DNA of 64,000 bases, taken from NCBI RefSeq assembly GCF_030848805.1, contig NC_092364.1:3596001-3660000 (forward strand). Direction: 5' to 3'. The notes beneath the pieces were generated by a model. It did not search any database. It worked only from the letters and a program-made list of their open reading frames with translations, and was not told where the DNA came from. Shown one piece after another: positions 1-12,430 of this stretch (the first letter of the stretch is position 1; each line of letters begins with the position of its first letter). The stretch is from Temnothorax longispinosus (taxonomy: Eukaryota > Arthropoda > Insecta > Hymenoptera > Formicidae). The position numbers and the translations under genes were made by a program.

Positions 1-173
1 ACTTTTTATAACAACGGGGAACTTTCGTCTGGCGCCGGTGTTTGTCTATCCATTCTATGAGCCTTGACATAAACACACAGCTGCCAATCCGACTCTCTTA
101 CTTTACAATAAATTATTACTCAGTTCTTCAGAATTAAAAAAGTTCACTTTTCAAGTCTATAGGTGAATTAAGT

Positions 174-2613
174 TTAGAAGAGTAACGTGCTCATGCCACC
201 CATTTCACTTTGCTCCTTCACAAAGATCTCGAAGTATTGGTATATGATTGTGACAGCGAGCAAGATACCGGTACCGGAACCGATCGCGCCCAAGAAGTCC
301 GCCAGTACGGAGAGAGCCCCGATACATAGCCCGCCGAACGCCGCGGCGGTCGGAATGTATCGATTTAGTTCGCGAATCATGGAATTATCTCTGTGGCCTC
401 GCATCACCATCTGCTGTTCTCGCAGTTGTTTAGCAACCTAAAAGTTCAATAATGCATGTCGTAAATTTTTACACTTCGTCGAGAAGATTCATACCGCCTT
501 TCAGTGAAAGTTATACTAACATCCTTTGCCGAGCTCCCGGAGACTTCGATCCACGTCTTGGAGAAGAAAGCGCATGAGCCGAGCATGAAGAGAATGTAGA
601 GCATGGCATGGACAGGATCTTGAAGGATGTGACCCACCGATTCTGGAGGTGATAAGTAATAACATAATCCGCCAACCGGATACGATCTGGCGGGTCCTCC
701 GCCCCCGACATCCGACCAAACGCCTAGCAGATTCACTATAAGATTTCCTTGGAACTTGACGGCCAACATCTGAGAGATGACGTACAAATTGGACACCAAA
801 GCTGACTGCAGGATAATCGGGATATTGCTCGTGTAAAACAGTTTGATCGGATAGCTGCTGTATTGGCCGCGGTATCTGGCGGATTTGATCGGAAGATCCA
901 CACGGAAGCCCTAAAAATAAAGTGATTTAATTTCTCGAGTCCAGTCATTACTTACAACCTGATACTTTTTTGTTCGAAGACCAGTATTAGAAGAAATTAA
1001 TATAAACTTTATAACTTGTGCAAATGTTCTGTGACCTATCAGCAATTTACCTGGAAGTAAATAACGATAGCGAACACTAGAATGGTGGCGAGGAGATTCA
1101 TCAGATTTGGAAGATTTTGTCTGTAGAACGCTTCACGGAGGCCTCGGACTTTGTCCTGTCTGGTAGCCAGCAAATGGAATAGCGCGATTACAGCTCCTTC
1201 AAATTCCGTACCACGACCTATTAAGTGTACAAAAATAAAATTTTAGTTAACGTTTAGATAATTGATGCTCTTATTACGATTTTTTTTCTAATAACGAGAA
1301 AGTTACCGGTGTTGACTGTGGCTGGCGAGAATGCTTTCCACACAATGGTCTCGCAAATATTGGTGGCGATAAAGAGAGATATTCCGCTCCCCAATCCATA
1401 TCCTTTCTGGAGAAGCTCGTCCAACAGCAATACGATAAGTCCAGCAACGAATAACTGAATGATAATCAGGAGACAGACACCAGCTCCAATTTCAGTCGGA
1501 TCACCGTACATTCCGGTCATTACATACACAATGGCTTGTCCAACGGTAATAACCATGCCAAATACTGCATAAAAATAAAACAAACGTTATTGCTGCTCCA
1601 TTTGAGCAGTACCATACTGAAATAAATATGTACTTACATTTCTGCGCGCCGTTGAATAACGCTCTATCTTTTGGAGTATCGCCGACCTCAATAATCTTCG
1701 CACCGTGAAGCAGCTGCATAATAAGACCCGAAGTAACGATCGGCGAGATACCCAATTCCATAAGGGTTCCTCTGTTTGACGCAAGTATCACACGAATCCA
1801 ATAGAATGGATCCGCGCTGTCCGAAGACATGATACCGAACAACGGAATCTGAAAATAACAAGATTATGCATTTGTATTCATTCGCGACGGTTTAAAGCTA
1901 TTTTCAGCCAATTTCCTTCTGCATTATTATTTGAAACAAAGGTCCATCAACTCACCTGGCAACATACTAAGAAGATAAATAATGTAATTGCCGTCCATAG
2001 TACTTTTTCTCTGAACTGGATCTGTGGAGAGATACAGAAACATGACTCTATCTTAATATGATTAAGATACATTAAAATGCTGCAGAGATTATTAACAGTG
2101 ACGAGGAAAACGATTTCAAGGAAAATTCTAGTTTCAATCAAGACCACTTCTACATCTTATTATAGTGTCACGGACGAGTGTCATAAACAGATGGTAAGGA
2201 GCATCTCGCCCCGTCCCGTGCTTACGCAAGCCCGGGGCGATCGTGGAATTTAAGAAAAACGGTACGCGAAACTGTAAATACGTGAGAGAGACGGAAATAG
2301 ACCGCGCGTCTTTCGCGCGGGGCCTTACCTTCCGTTGCGGCTTCGCTATTTCCGGCAGTATACTGCAGAACGGCTTTATCACCTCGAGAAATTTGACTGA
2401 AAGCAGAAGTAGTAGAAAGACGGATTAGCGCGTCCGGGTGCGTTTTGGGCGCCCGTACGTCAAGCGGATTCGCGCCGCCAACAATATGTTGCGGAGGAGG
2501 TTACGGGCGCCGAGAGAGAGAGAGAGATTGGCGGCGAACGCGAATCCGCTGCGCACGACGGGCCGGAGTTTCACTGACTGTGTAAAAAAGCGGCGAGTAT
2601 ACTCACATCCCAT
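174..2613 (-). CDS. SEC61A: Protein transport protein Sec61 subunit alpha
   Basis: Pore-forming subunit of the ER Sec61 translocon, through which nascent secretory and membrane proteins cross or enter the ER membrane. Eight coding exons on the complement: 2607-2613, 2329-2396, 1956-2021, 1638-1848, 1307-1564, 1051-1217, 521-910 and 174-437. Joined, they give 476 aa, the usual length of the family. The first exon holds only ATG plus four bases; it splices to give MGFKFLEVIKPF. Near-invariant family stretches are visible, including GIMSSDSADPFYW, AKIIEVGDTPKDRALFNGAQ, YVMTGMYGDP, LLDELLQKGYGLGSGISLF and the C-terminal ELNRYIPTAAAFGG. About ten hydrophobic segments are expected. All introns have GT-AG ends. 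It is on the opposite strand to the downstream repeats and has no operon-like relation to its neighbours. Identification is very secure because animal Sec61 alpha is extremely conserved. Confidence 0.97.
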
Positions 2614-2900
2614 CTTGTCTGCGTCGACACGACTGTCCTAAGCACCGCGGATCGAGTGACCTTCCCTCACAGGATCCCGAGAATCGACACCGTTACGAAG
2701 AGTGCCTCTCATCAAGCGCACAAGCGCGGCCGCGTATGCACGACTGGCAAAGCGTAGCGGAGTCGTGGCTCACCCCGCCGACACGTATCAATATGCCAGT
2801 GTCACGTGACCTGATGATGTTGGCCGGCACGCTTCCGCTCGCGCTTCCGCCGCCCGCCGCCAGATGACGCGCCCCGCGCGCCGGTCGATAATCGACTGTA
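2614..2900. promoter_or_regulatory. GC- and CpG-rich 5' region of SEC61A
   Basis: This stretch lies directly upstream of the SEC61A start codon. It is visibly richer in G+C and CpG than the AT-rich surroundings, for example around 2715-2740 and 2820-2885. It probably holds the 5' UTR and a CpG-type housekeeping promoter. No TATA box is placed with confidence. The assignment is an inference from composition and position. Confidence 0.5.
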
Positions 2901-3145
2901 ATTAAAAGATCTTATCGACTCTGGGTAAATTTTTTTTTATTCTACGTTTATTTTTAATTAAACGCCTCATTCTCCGTTTCATTATTTGTTTAATTGTTTT
3001 TCTGCGTTTATAAATAAGAACAGTATAATATCAATAAGTTTTTAATGCAACAACACAGTGCATATTATTATCTGTAACTAATTTTTAGTACAATAAAACT
3101 TCAAGTATTATTACGTGTCATTATATATGATTATTATCATTTTTA

Positions 3146-5100
3146 ATTCGTGTTCAAAGGTTCTCCTAAACTAAGAATAGCCATACCAACTAAGTATAAG
3201 CTATACCAACGCCCTACCCGTCAATCGTCCTACATCCAAAGTAGTCTTTATCGCGAGTACGGTCGATGGACAATATATAAATTGTATAGGTATTTATTGA
3301 TACCCGTGTTTCGCTACGGTATGTAACTACTTTAAATAAAAAGAACCAAGTCAATTTCTCATCGGGCCTAAGAGAAATTGGTGAAAACATATTTTAATTT
3401 GTTTCAGCCCTTTAAGGGTTGAACTTATAAAGCATTTTTTTTTAATGGATGCTTACGACATGGCAGGAATATGCGCCCCTAACTTCATGAAGTTTCTAGA
3501 TTTAGGGGTTTAGGCTGGACGTTGATGAGTCAGTCAATCAGTCAGGACATTTGTTTTTATATATATAGATTTTAAGAATTATAGGTATTACGCAACAGAA
3601 AAATTTAATGATGACATATCGTTACACGCGTAGTACCTGCTGTGCTGTGTGTTTGTATATATAAATGCATATATCAATTTAGTATAAGGTAGAGCAATGT
3701 GAAGTAAATTTTAATAGTTTTAAATATGTATTAAGAAATATATTTAAAAAGTTGTATTGTTCGACAAGACAAATTTAAAAACGGAAATAAATGCGGTAAA
3801 CTATGTGTCTTTCAATAGATGTTTTTTAAATAAAATTATATAAATCTTCTAACACATCGCAATAAAGAAATAACTGAAATAATAATAAATATATTTTAAA
3901 ATTTTCAGTACTTATCGAAATATACCGTAAATTAATTTTTGTCTTAATTAGACATACAGACGCGAGGTACGCGCTATTTAGCTTTAATATTATAGGTAAA
4001 GGTATACTATTACTGTCACATTATTAAGCTTTATTTTAATATTTCTATGCAGAATAGCTAAAGGAACAGAATTACATATGAACAATTATTCAGTTCTATT
4101 TAGATAAGATAGGTACTGATGATATTAATATATCATACAAAAAAATTACACAAAAAATTCTTTTAATACATTTATTTTTTTATTTTTTCTCTTGAATATT
4201 TGTTTGTTATAAATTTTGAACAGTAGTTATTAAAATATAAATTGAATGTATATAGGACAGAATATATAATATAAATTGTTACGTCATAGAACAGGCTTGC
4301 AGCTGGTTTGCACATTATTTCAGTCGCTTTATACTTACAATATGCATTCTCCCTTCTCGCGTTTCGTAGCATCTAGGCTGTTTGCGGAAACATAAGATGC
4401 TCGAGCTCAGGGATGGTATTACATTGAGAAAAAAAATTGACTGTACGCGCGGACTAAATTTGTATAATTGTTGATCCAATGGTTGATTCAACAATTATTA
4501 AGTTGCACAAAGAAAAGTGTAATCATTCTATAGTTAATTCATGTCTCATCCATAAAAATTTTTTAATGAAAATTAGTTAATTTAACTAATGTTAAACCAA
4601 CTAATGTTTAGTTGAACGTATCAGACTAAATATTTTAGTTGGATGAAATATATTTAGCGTTTTTCAATAAATTACTTTCTCAGAGTAGCTATAAATAGTG
4701 CGCCCTCGCGCGTGCCTGAGTGTTTGTGTATGTGTGTGGTGTGTAATAGGATATATATTACATATTATATAATTATACATATAATACATATATTTTAAAT
4801 ATATAAATATATATATATATGTATAATATATTATATTATATTATTACATGGATTTTAATATATAATAACAACTATGACCAGTGAATACACCAGCGCACAC
4901 TCGACAAAGTTTTACACAGGCATACGATTTATAAGTTAATACCTTTTCTTAGCTTAGCTCGAACCATTTATGGCTCCGTGAACAACATATATGCTACGAA
5001 ACGAGAGGAGTGAAGTTAATAGTAAGCAACATCAGCCGTATTGCGCAAATCTACTGTAGTGTCATTAACCAATCACAGAAACGCATCAGCATATAAAGAC
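3146..5100. repeat. Repeat-derived 3' flank of unit A
   Basis: No supported gene. Roughly 3290-3575 resembles the end of a transposable element: a CGCTACGGTATGTAACTA stretch, then a GTCAGTCAATCAGTCAGG tract followed by a TATATATATAGATT tail. The same pieces sit at the same offset in unit B (about 13125-13420), so the insertion came before the duplication. The rest is AT-rich, with a TA/ATA microsatellite at about 4740-4850. I do not assign the element to a named family. Confidence 0.5.
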
Positions 5101-5139
5101 GGTAAAAGATGCCAGAGCTCAGGGATGGTATCTTGAAAA

Positions 5140-8100
5140 TTAAGTTGTACCGACTCTAAATTCCGGCTTAGACAAATCAACGTCAAGAATTGATTCCAAT
5201 TCTTTTATGGTTTTGGGAAGCATTTTAGAACGATTATCAGGGTCAATGAACCATGACCTGGCCAAACTACGAGCTTGTTCAAATTCGTGCAAATCGCGGA
5301 ATATTGAGCAGGCATATTTCGGCATACAATATTCGCTGGCAAACTTTAAAGCTTCCGTTACGTAGTTTAAATCTCTACTTTTGATACACAAGCGCAGCCA
5401 GAGAAACCTGCGAGATACCGTGCGCGATATGTTACTCGATCAACTGCAAAACAATCTGAATATAGAAAAGTATATTTACCTTATTTCACAAATCTTCTGG
5501 TCGTCCAGAAACGCACATCCTAGCAATTGTAACTTGGGTCTTGGCACCGCGGGCAATGCAAGTAGATAGGTTAAAAATTCTATTTTAACAAAATCATTAG
5601 CATTGCGTACTTCATCTCGTATCAGATCATAATCCACTTCTTGTTGTGCGACCAACTTTTCCGCTATAAAGTGCCATTTAGACCTTATGATCATGGGATT
5701 GTGATGAGAAGGTGGGAAAGTTGGAACATTAAACCATCTTTCCCAATCTACATTATTTAATATCTAGCCACAAGATAAAAGTTGTTATTCGCTGTTTAAT
5801 AAAATTAAGAACTATAGTTTATTTGCATAAAAATTATGTTACCGTGTGTTTATTTCTGAAATGTTCATACAGGGAATTCTTAAAACGGTTAGTCGTTAGA
5901 ATTACATGGTCTTCTCTACAAAGTGGCAATAAACTATTTACAAGAAAACGATTGAACTCAATGTGGCCACCTAAGAGATTTTGTAAGTAATTCAAAAACA
6001 CACACCCTTTTTCCGACACGTACTTGATAATATTCATGGGCAATAAGGCATTCGTAAAAACAGGTACTAAACAGACGGATTTTAACTCTGGCTGTAATAG
6101 TAATTCAGTTTCAGAAAATAGTATAAAATTATGTAAATGTTAACTGTAATAGCACAATTCAGTTTCAAAAAATAGTGTAGTTTAAGTATGTAGTAGAAAT
6201 GCATATGAAGTGAAGCACACGTATGAAGTGAAAAATAATATTATCAATCATATTCAGTACATTTCTTTCTGTAATTTTATCCAAGCAAAATTAATACTTT
6301 ACCATTTTCAGCACATTGTTAATGCCTTTTATTTTTAGAAAATCGCGGATATCTTCGTCGGCTATTATATTATTTATAGGATTCCTATAAATGAATGTAC
6401 TAAGACCTTTAATCAACCACAAGTCTTTGAAATCTTTAATCGGAACTATCCTTCCTATCCAGCTCTCAATGATGTTTTGAACAATTGTATCGATCATAGA
6501 ATAATGTCCTCCAAGTAAAGTTGACGACACGAATGTCATATCAGGAATTTGCATATCGAATTTCGGCACATTTGGTGGAAGCACACATACATTAACTTTA
6601 CCTACATATATTACTTTATAAATATATTAAGAATAAGATAATAATAAAAGAAACAAGACGGACAATTTCTTATAAAATAAAATGCATATAAACTAATTGT
6701 ACATATAAACTGAAACGACAAATTAAGTTGAAATATTACCCAAGAAACCATACGACTCTTTGATGTTGGACAGCATGGTCATAATTTTATGAATAGCCCA
6801 TGTAGCCTCATGCGAATATTTCTGTTCAGTCCACAAATTGCATTTTAGATTCGAATTACTGATCACCTCTCTTTGTGAACCTATTATAATATATATCTCA
6901 TACGGTGCCATTGGTTCATTTCGCGGGTGAAAAAATGTGTATTCAACTTTGTCATCATCCACATCTTCTTTTATTTTCTTCCCAGGCATCATAACGTCAA
7001 GACCACGACCACTTGGTACATAAATCTAAAAGAAATGTAAGGTAAACATCAATAAAAGTTGAATAGGTAAACCATTCTGTAAATAGATAAAGTAGTAAAT
7101 ATAAAAGTTTGAAATTGCAATTTTACATGCTTACATTTATTTCCCTAACATATGTTATACTTTTCACTTTGACGTTTTATTACTTTTATTAATAATATCA
7201 ATGTCAATCAATCAGACATTACTGTGCTTACAAATATATACGAAATGCATACTGCAATGTTTAAATTCTTACCTTCGAATAGAATGAGGTTCTATTTGAT
7301 GGTGTATCTTGACAGGGAAATATAGCTCTGGCATATGTAAGCTGAAAATATATTGATTTGTGAGTACTATACACGTTGATACAGGAGAACTAAATCATTG
7401 TTTTATAATTCACCTTGGTGTTAGATATCAAGAGAAATTTATCATCGAAAGTTTGTTCACGTCTTAGCCAATACAGTGCAGGAGAGTCTGGACTTGTCTT
7501 ATATATAACCTGAATATAATAACTGCAAATACGATATATACATCGTCATATATACATATAGAATATCTGTATCAATAATTTCGTAAATCTATGTACTTGT
7601 CAAACATATTCCATACTTACATATTAGAACTAACTTTCCTTTTTTTAGAGCTTGAAGAGGCTGCACTATCAACGTTTGGTAGGGTAATTTTAAGTTTTCT
7701 GCCAAAGTTATCATCATGCGGATTTTCCTCATGAGTAAAAGTTAATTTTCTGGTAGAAAATTTGTAGGGAGTGTCCCTGTAGCCTTTTGTGACATCAGTT
7801 ATTAGAAGATTGTAGGTATCTAAAACCTAATTACTTGATATTATTAACTAAACTGAAATATATATATATATTATATACATGTATAATAAAATTAAAAGAA
7901 AATGTTTACTAACTAGTTCGTTACACTTCGACACTTTCTTCTTTACTGTCAATATTGCCCTGCCTTCAAGAACATGATTTTCGACATCCACGGATAATTC
8001 TAAGCGAGTGTGAGTCACAGAAACGAGGTCTAACAAATAACAAATTATAGAAACTGAAATTTATTCAAATACTCAACGAGGCAATATATAAATAATAATT

Positions 8101-8499
8101 ATAAGTACGTGTCGAGAAATATAATACATTACAATTAAATATAATTTTAAAACCCTATAGGATATAGTTCTTAGTAGAGAAATTTCAATAGCGTTATGAA
8201 ATGTTTGACATATTTTTTGTATTTAAAGAAACAATGACCTTGCTACAGTGAAACAATGGCATAATTTACAAAATTGTGCGGATTATATTTAAAAACTTGG
8301 AGATACGAACGACAGCGCCGCATTTCAATACCGATAAACTTGTAATTACCCGATATCAGTGTTTTATTTTTCTTTAGAAGACATAACGAAAATAAAGATT
8401 TAATATTTAATATTATACTTATATAAATAATTACGTAATTAATATACCTGGGTTCGAATAAGAATACGGAATATCATCTCCTGCAGATGGCTGATCCAT
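5140..8499 (-). CDS. LTA4H-like M1 family pseudoenzyme, copy A
   Basis: Ten exons on the complement: 8448-8499, 7914-8029, 7621-7826, 7414-7522, 7273-7341, 6740-7025, 6303-6601, 5843-6091, 5480-5763 and 5140-5407. They encode 645 aa with every junction in frame. The layout follows leukotriene A4 hydrolase: N-terminal saddle domain, a CQDTPS signature (YARAIFPCQDTPSNR, near residue 165), an M1 core, and a helical C-terminal domain (WLRLCIKSRD). LTA4H is a cytosolic zinc aminopeptidase and epoxide hydrolase of about 611 aa. Here the catalytic motifs are replaced. HEISH aligns to QNIIE (residues 321-325), the NEG zinc-ligand Glu to Lys (LWLIKGLS), GGMEN to FDMQI, and the active-site Tyr to Ser (KYVSEKG). 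No signal peptide is seen. The exon 8 start is the least certain junction. It is probably a non-catalytic M1 protein; partner and role are unknown. Confidence 0.85.
6462..6482 (-). other. Degenerate HEXXH zinc site of M1-like copy A
   Basis: These codons read VQNIIES, where LTA4H-type enzymes have the HEXXH motif (AHEISHS). Both zinc-binding His and the catalytic Glu are replaced by Gln, Glu and Asn. The surrounding frame aligns well on both sides (SWIGR against SWTGN), so misalignment is unlikely. Confidence 0.85.
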
Positions 8500-9699
8500 T
8501 TTAAAATTTGTGTGAACTTTTCCAAATGCGTACCGACAATAGAATAACTATATCATCAAATTAAGAACAGTATCGCTCGCTCTCTTCCCTCTCCAACTGA
8601 TCCCTCTCCTACTGTCCTACCTTCAACGTTTAAATTTTCTCGTGTTTAACAACATATTTGTTTATTTGTTAGAGTGTATATGAAGTGACTTTCATGTACC
8701 GCACAAACAGTTGACGGTTACATTTGGCAAATCAAATACGCACAATAAAAATTTATTTTCTTTTAACGCACGATTTATACTGAAATTAATAAGTAACAAT
8801 ATATAATAATATAACGATATAATATACAGTGTATCGTGGGAGCGTTTATATTAAAAAAAAAAAAACAACTCGGCGATACGGCTAAGGCACCACTTTGTAA
8901 AACGAAAAATTTTTAAAAATATTTTTTTGCTCTTTAAGGTTTATGCAATAAAGTTCTTATAAAAAGTTTTCGATTCAGTAAATTATTCTCTTTAAATAAA
9001 TTGCCAAAGTTAGGTATCATTTTTAGGCCTCAGAGATGATAAGTACGCCCTTGAAAAATTTAAAATTTTATGTTTGCGATTTAAAAATGATTAAAGTTTA
9101 AATATTAATTTTTGAAGTAACCTACGACTATATCATTCCAATATCAAAGAATAACGCAACACGAGGAGATTGAGACAAAAATTATTCCACAATATTTTAT
9201 CGAAAAAATGTTCTTTAAATCGAAATAAAATTCTCATCATGTTAGTGTGGCAAAATGGAGCAAATAGGATCATTCGTAGCAAAGTGACAATATTTTCCAC
9301 TTGTTCTGGTTGACCAGAGCAGGTTTACTCGAGAACCCGTGCCGAATCACCCTGACTCGGATTATTATATTTTCATTCGCGTCTGATTTTGTTGTAATAT
9401 CTTCAAACGTGATTATAATGTCTTGCAACAAAAATATATCATATAGAATGATATTTCAGTACAAATGTTTGTAACAATGGAAACGAAAGCTATGCAAACT
9501 CGTGCGATCGCATTCGCCGTAAATATGGAAAGCGTCAATTTTAACGATAAATACTCATTATTTTACTGCTCTGGCGTACATTTCTAAAATTTATGAAATA
9601 AATAATTGATAAATAATAAAAGTTATAAAATAAACATTTTATTACAATTCGACACGATTGGTTATATATTATTCGAACGACGAATGCATGATTTATTCA
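8500..9699. other. 5' flank of M1-like copy A and AT-rich spacer
   Basis: The first ~320 bases are shared with unit B. They include an almost unchanged pyrimidine-rich segment with CTCTTCCCTCTCCAACTG (8580-8640; 18640-18690 in unit B), which is a candidate promoter or 5' UTR element. From about 8830 to 9700 the sequence is AT-rich and I see no coding region. Confidence 0.45.
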
Positions 9700-10520
9700 A
9701 GTATGATTCGTGCTCGACCGGATTCAGCGGAGCGCGATTTATGCCGGTACCACAGAAAGATTGCGAAACTAGGGGAATGCTGCGGATGAGGGAACGACTT
9801 ACTTTACTGCGATTAATTTGCACCGGGACCTCTTGTCACACTTGACGGATACTGTTGTGGTTCGAATCGCTCGGAAATCTTGAGGCGTCAATAGTCTGCC
9901 GCAAACGCGAGACGAAGATCTTGCCGAGCATCGATTTGATGCCCTTACCGCTGAAATCTTGCGGTCGAAAAAATCTTGCTTGCGAGCCAGACTCCGAGCG
10001 CGAAGGCGATTCGATAACAGAGATTCCGTGCGAGCTTCTTGGATAAGCTCGATAATCACTCGTGGAGAATACTCTGTCTTTCTGGACACTTCCGCACTTG
10101 GATGATTGGGCGGCGATGTCGCGCACGAATCGGTTGAGAATGTTGCGTTAAGTCGAGAGAACTTGCTTCTGATACGTGCAAAACGAGTATGCCGCGATCG
10201 TTCTTTTCCGCTCGGAAGGTTCTCGAGGGCGGAAAACGAAGGCGAGATGCGGAACGCGGCGCTCTCTGATAGATCATCCGACGAATGACGGAGTTGCGCT
10301 GTGGGCACAATTTTCGCAAACTAAGACACTGCGCGTGTCAGGAGTTGCGCCGTGTTCCGATTCTCGACAATTCCGGCATGCGCGCACCTGTACGTGGGGC
10401 GGGATCGACGCGTGATCTACCACGCGGGACGGCGTGATCGACAACCCCATGCGGATCGAATCCGTGCCCCGAGACTGACAGTAGGCACGTCGCAGTCAGC
10501 CTCACGGCCCGATTACATAG
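9700..10520. other. GC-rich island with no assigned gene
   Basis: A block of about 0.8 kb is clearly richer in GC and CpG than the sequence on both sides. It has overlapping open frames on both strands; the longest is 169 codons on the complement, 9799-10308. None of the translations shows a recognisable domain. The composition (Arg/Ser-rich on one strand, CpG-dense) fits a promoter or 5' UTR island better than a protein gene. It could be the 5' end of a transcript whose exons I cannot see. I assign no function. Confidence 0.4.
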
Positions 10521-11267
10521 AGAATATGTTCGATCACCTTACCACAGTACAATTCGCACTAATATACATTCATGCTTTATATATGACTTAATCTTGAATA
10601 CACGTTTAAAGCAATTTTTTCATAATTTATTATCTCTATTGCGTTTTTCCGTAAATTACGCTGGAAAAATGTTTTATTAGCGATTACAGTGTTTTTACAG
10701 GATTAAATGTGACCAATATTGAAAAAATTGAAAACGCCGAACAAAAGTGGTCCTTTTATCATTTCACTCCGTTTGCGGATCAAATTTAATTATCTAATAT
10801 TGTCTTGTAAATAATTTTTTTATAAACCGTTTTTCACTTTCTTATTAATACTTTTTTCAAAAGTATTAACACAAACAACGGTATAGTGATCTCTAGGATG
10901 TTTCATGATTTACATTCTTTAAGACACAATCTTGCCTTTTGTTAATTTTATTAAAACTATGCAAACCAAATGAGAACCGCGATTACGTTAAGTCTAATCT
11001 GTGTCATGCAAAAATATATCTTATGTATTCTTACAGTTTTAAAGGCACCTAGTTACAAAAACTTATTTCGGAAATAATATTAATTTCCGAAAAAGATAAA
11101 TTGCTTTGTTTATTATTTTGCAGCTTTTAACATAATTCTATACACATCATTCTTTAAATAGTTAAATGTAATTATATATATTCTTTAATATTTTTAGAGA
11201 AGCTTTCGAAAGAGAAATGTACATTCTGCAGATTAATATTTTATTTATGTATTAATATCTTATATTT

Positions 11268-11409
11268 AAGTAGTCCGTCATTTGTAGCGCAATCGGCAAA
11301 GAAATATAATTTATATATTTCTGTTGAGTCTACATAGTTACAATTAGTTTAGGATTTTTATGTGTAGATCCATTGTCTTTCCGATTGCACTATCAATAAC
11401 GGAGTACTT
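11268..11409. repeat. Short foldback element (MITE-like)
   Basis: A ~140-base segment is bounded by imperfect inverted repeats. The left arm includes GCGCAATCGG near 11287-11296 and the right arm CCGATTGCAC near 11381-11390. The arms extend outward to AAGTAGTCCGTCA and its counterpart ending GGAGTACTT. Non-coding interior. It looks like a small non-autonomous DNA element, with several mismatches between arms. Confidence 0.5.
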
Positions 11410-11937
11410 TGATATAATTGAGTATTTCTATATTTTTATAAAAAATTGAAATTATTATACAACGGAGAATTGGTGGTAACATCATTATGCGCACAGTAGG
11501 GTTATTTCATAGAGCAAAATATCTTTAATAAAAAAAAATATATATATATGTATAATATATAGAGATATAAAATGATATTTAGTCACACAGTTTATAAATA
11601 TCAAACCATTTAATATTTAATCACGCAATAGATGTTAACGTTATACACGATATTTAAATCTATAACAACAGACTGATATACCTTTCGCATCTTTATCTTT
11701 GTAAAATAAATTAATAAATTACAATGTCGATTGCTACGAAGAGATACTTGAGATTAGGTATTGCAAAATGCAATAAAAGTCTCAGAACCGCTATACACGA
11801 TCCTATCTATAACCATTGAAACTGGTAAATATATGTACATATACATTTTTTTTAACAGCATTAATTGCCATTATTAAATAGTCGTTCATGGCGGTGCCGA
11901 ATGTGGAGGTTGGGGTCAGCAATTTGAAACAGCACTG

Positions 11938-12430
11938 TGCTTCTCATCCGCATAATAAGACATTGTTACGACATCGCCACATTAATGAGACATTGACCCT
12001 AAAAAAAAATTTTTTTTATGAAATATGCAACAAGCGTGAGAATAGGTATGCAGGCAAAGTAATGATTTTTACTAACTTGATTTTTGTGAGGGCTGTGAAG
12101 AAGCACACACTGCGTCATAAAGAACGCTACCGTAGCGTTACCGCTTAATGCCGTAATGTGCGCGCGAACAATTGCCAAAACTTCCACCGCGAAACTGTGG
12201 GTGAAACCACTCAATCCACCATTCTGTAACACATCATTATCATCAGGATTTTAATAGTTGAATTTCTAACAATCCGTTGAGAATAATCGTCATTATGAAC
12301 TCGCTCACCTCCCGTATCGATGTACTTTCGCGAATGAAAAAGACATATAAGTTGCCTTGATATCTCTCTATTCTTCCACCTAGTAGATAAGATAAAGGCG
12401 TTATATCCCGTATCTTCCTTTCAAAGGCAC
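11938..12430 (-). pseudogene. C-terminal fragment of a C2CD5-like gene, broken
   Basis: Three exon-like blocks on the complement resemble the C-terminal domain of C2CD5 (CDP138, a C2-domain protein linked to vesicle and GLUT4 traffic). Block 12309-12430 encodes LLGGRIERYQGN and LYVFFIREST. Block 12077-12223 encodes NGGLSGFTHSF, LAIVRAHITALSGNA and CVLLHSPHKNQ. Block 11998 and below encodes GQCLINVA. Splice sites flank the first two blocks. The third hits a stop (CTCATTAATGTGGCGATGTC region, ~11968) that a one-base shift would bypass, and the shifted frame then ends soon after. No upstream C2 domain or other exons are visible. I read it as a dead partial copy stranded between the two M1 modules; an assembly error in the third block is possible. 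Confidence 0.7.

Larger units (their letters stand above)
3146..8823. repeat. Duplicated module, unit A (M1-like gene plus flanks)
   Basis: The stretch from about 3146 to 8823 reappears in the same orientation at about 13003-18881. The shared sequence starts at an ATTCGTGT near 3146 and 13004. It continues through the 3' flank, all introns and the 5' flank of the M1-like gene. Flank and intron sequence is nearly identical by eye, with small indels. The upper limit is set by the scaffold gap in unit B, so the true unit may be longer. About 4.2 kb of unrelated sequence separates the units. Confidence 0.9.

Noticed and set aside
5140..8499. Reading the M1-like genes as ordinary decayed pseudogenes.
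   Set aside because: All ten exons stay open in both copies, splice phases match throughout and indels are in frame, which random decay would not preserve.
9799..10308. A 169-codon open frame in the GC-rich island, complement strand.
   Set aside because: Overlapping frames are open on both strands, the translation is Arg/Ser-rich low information, and no family is recognised.
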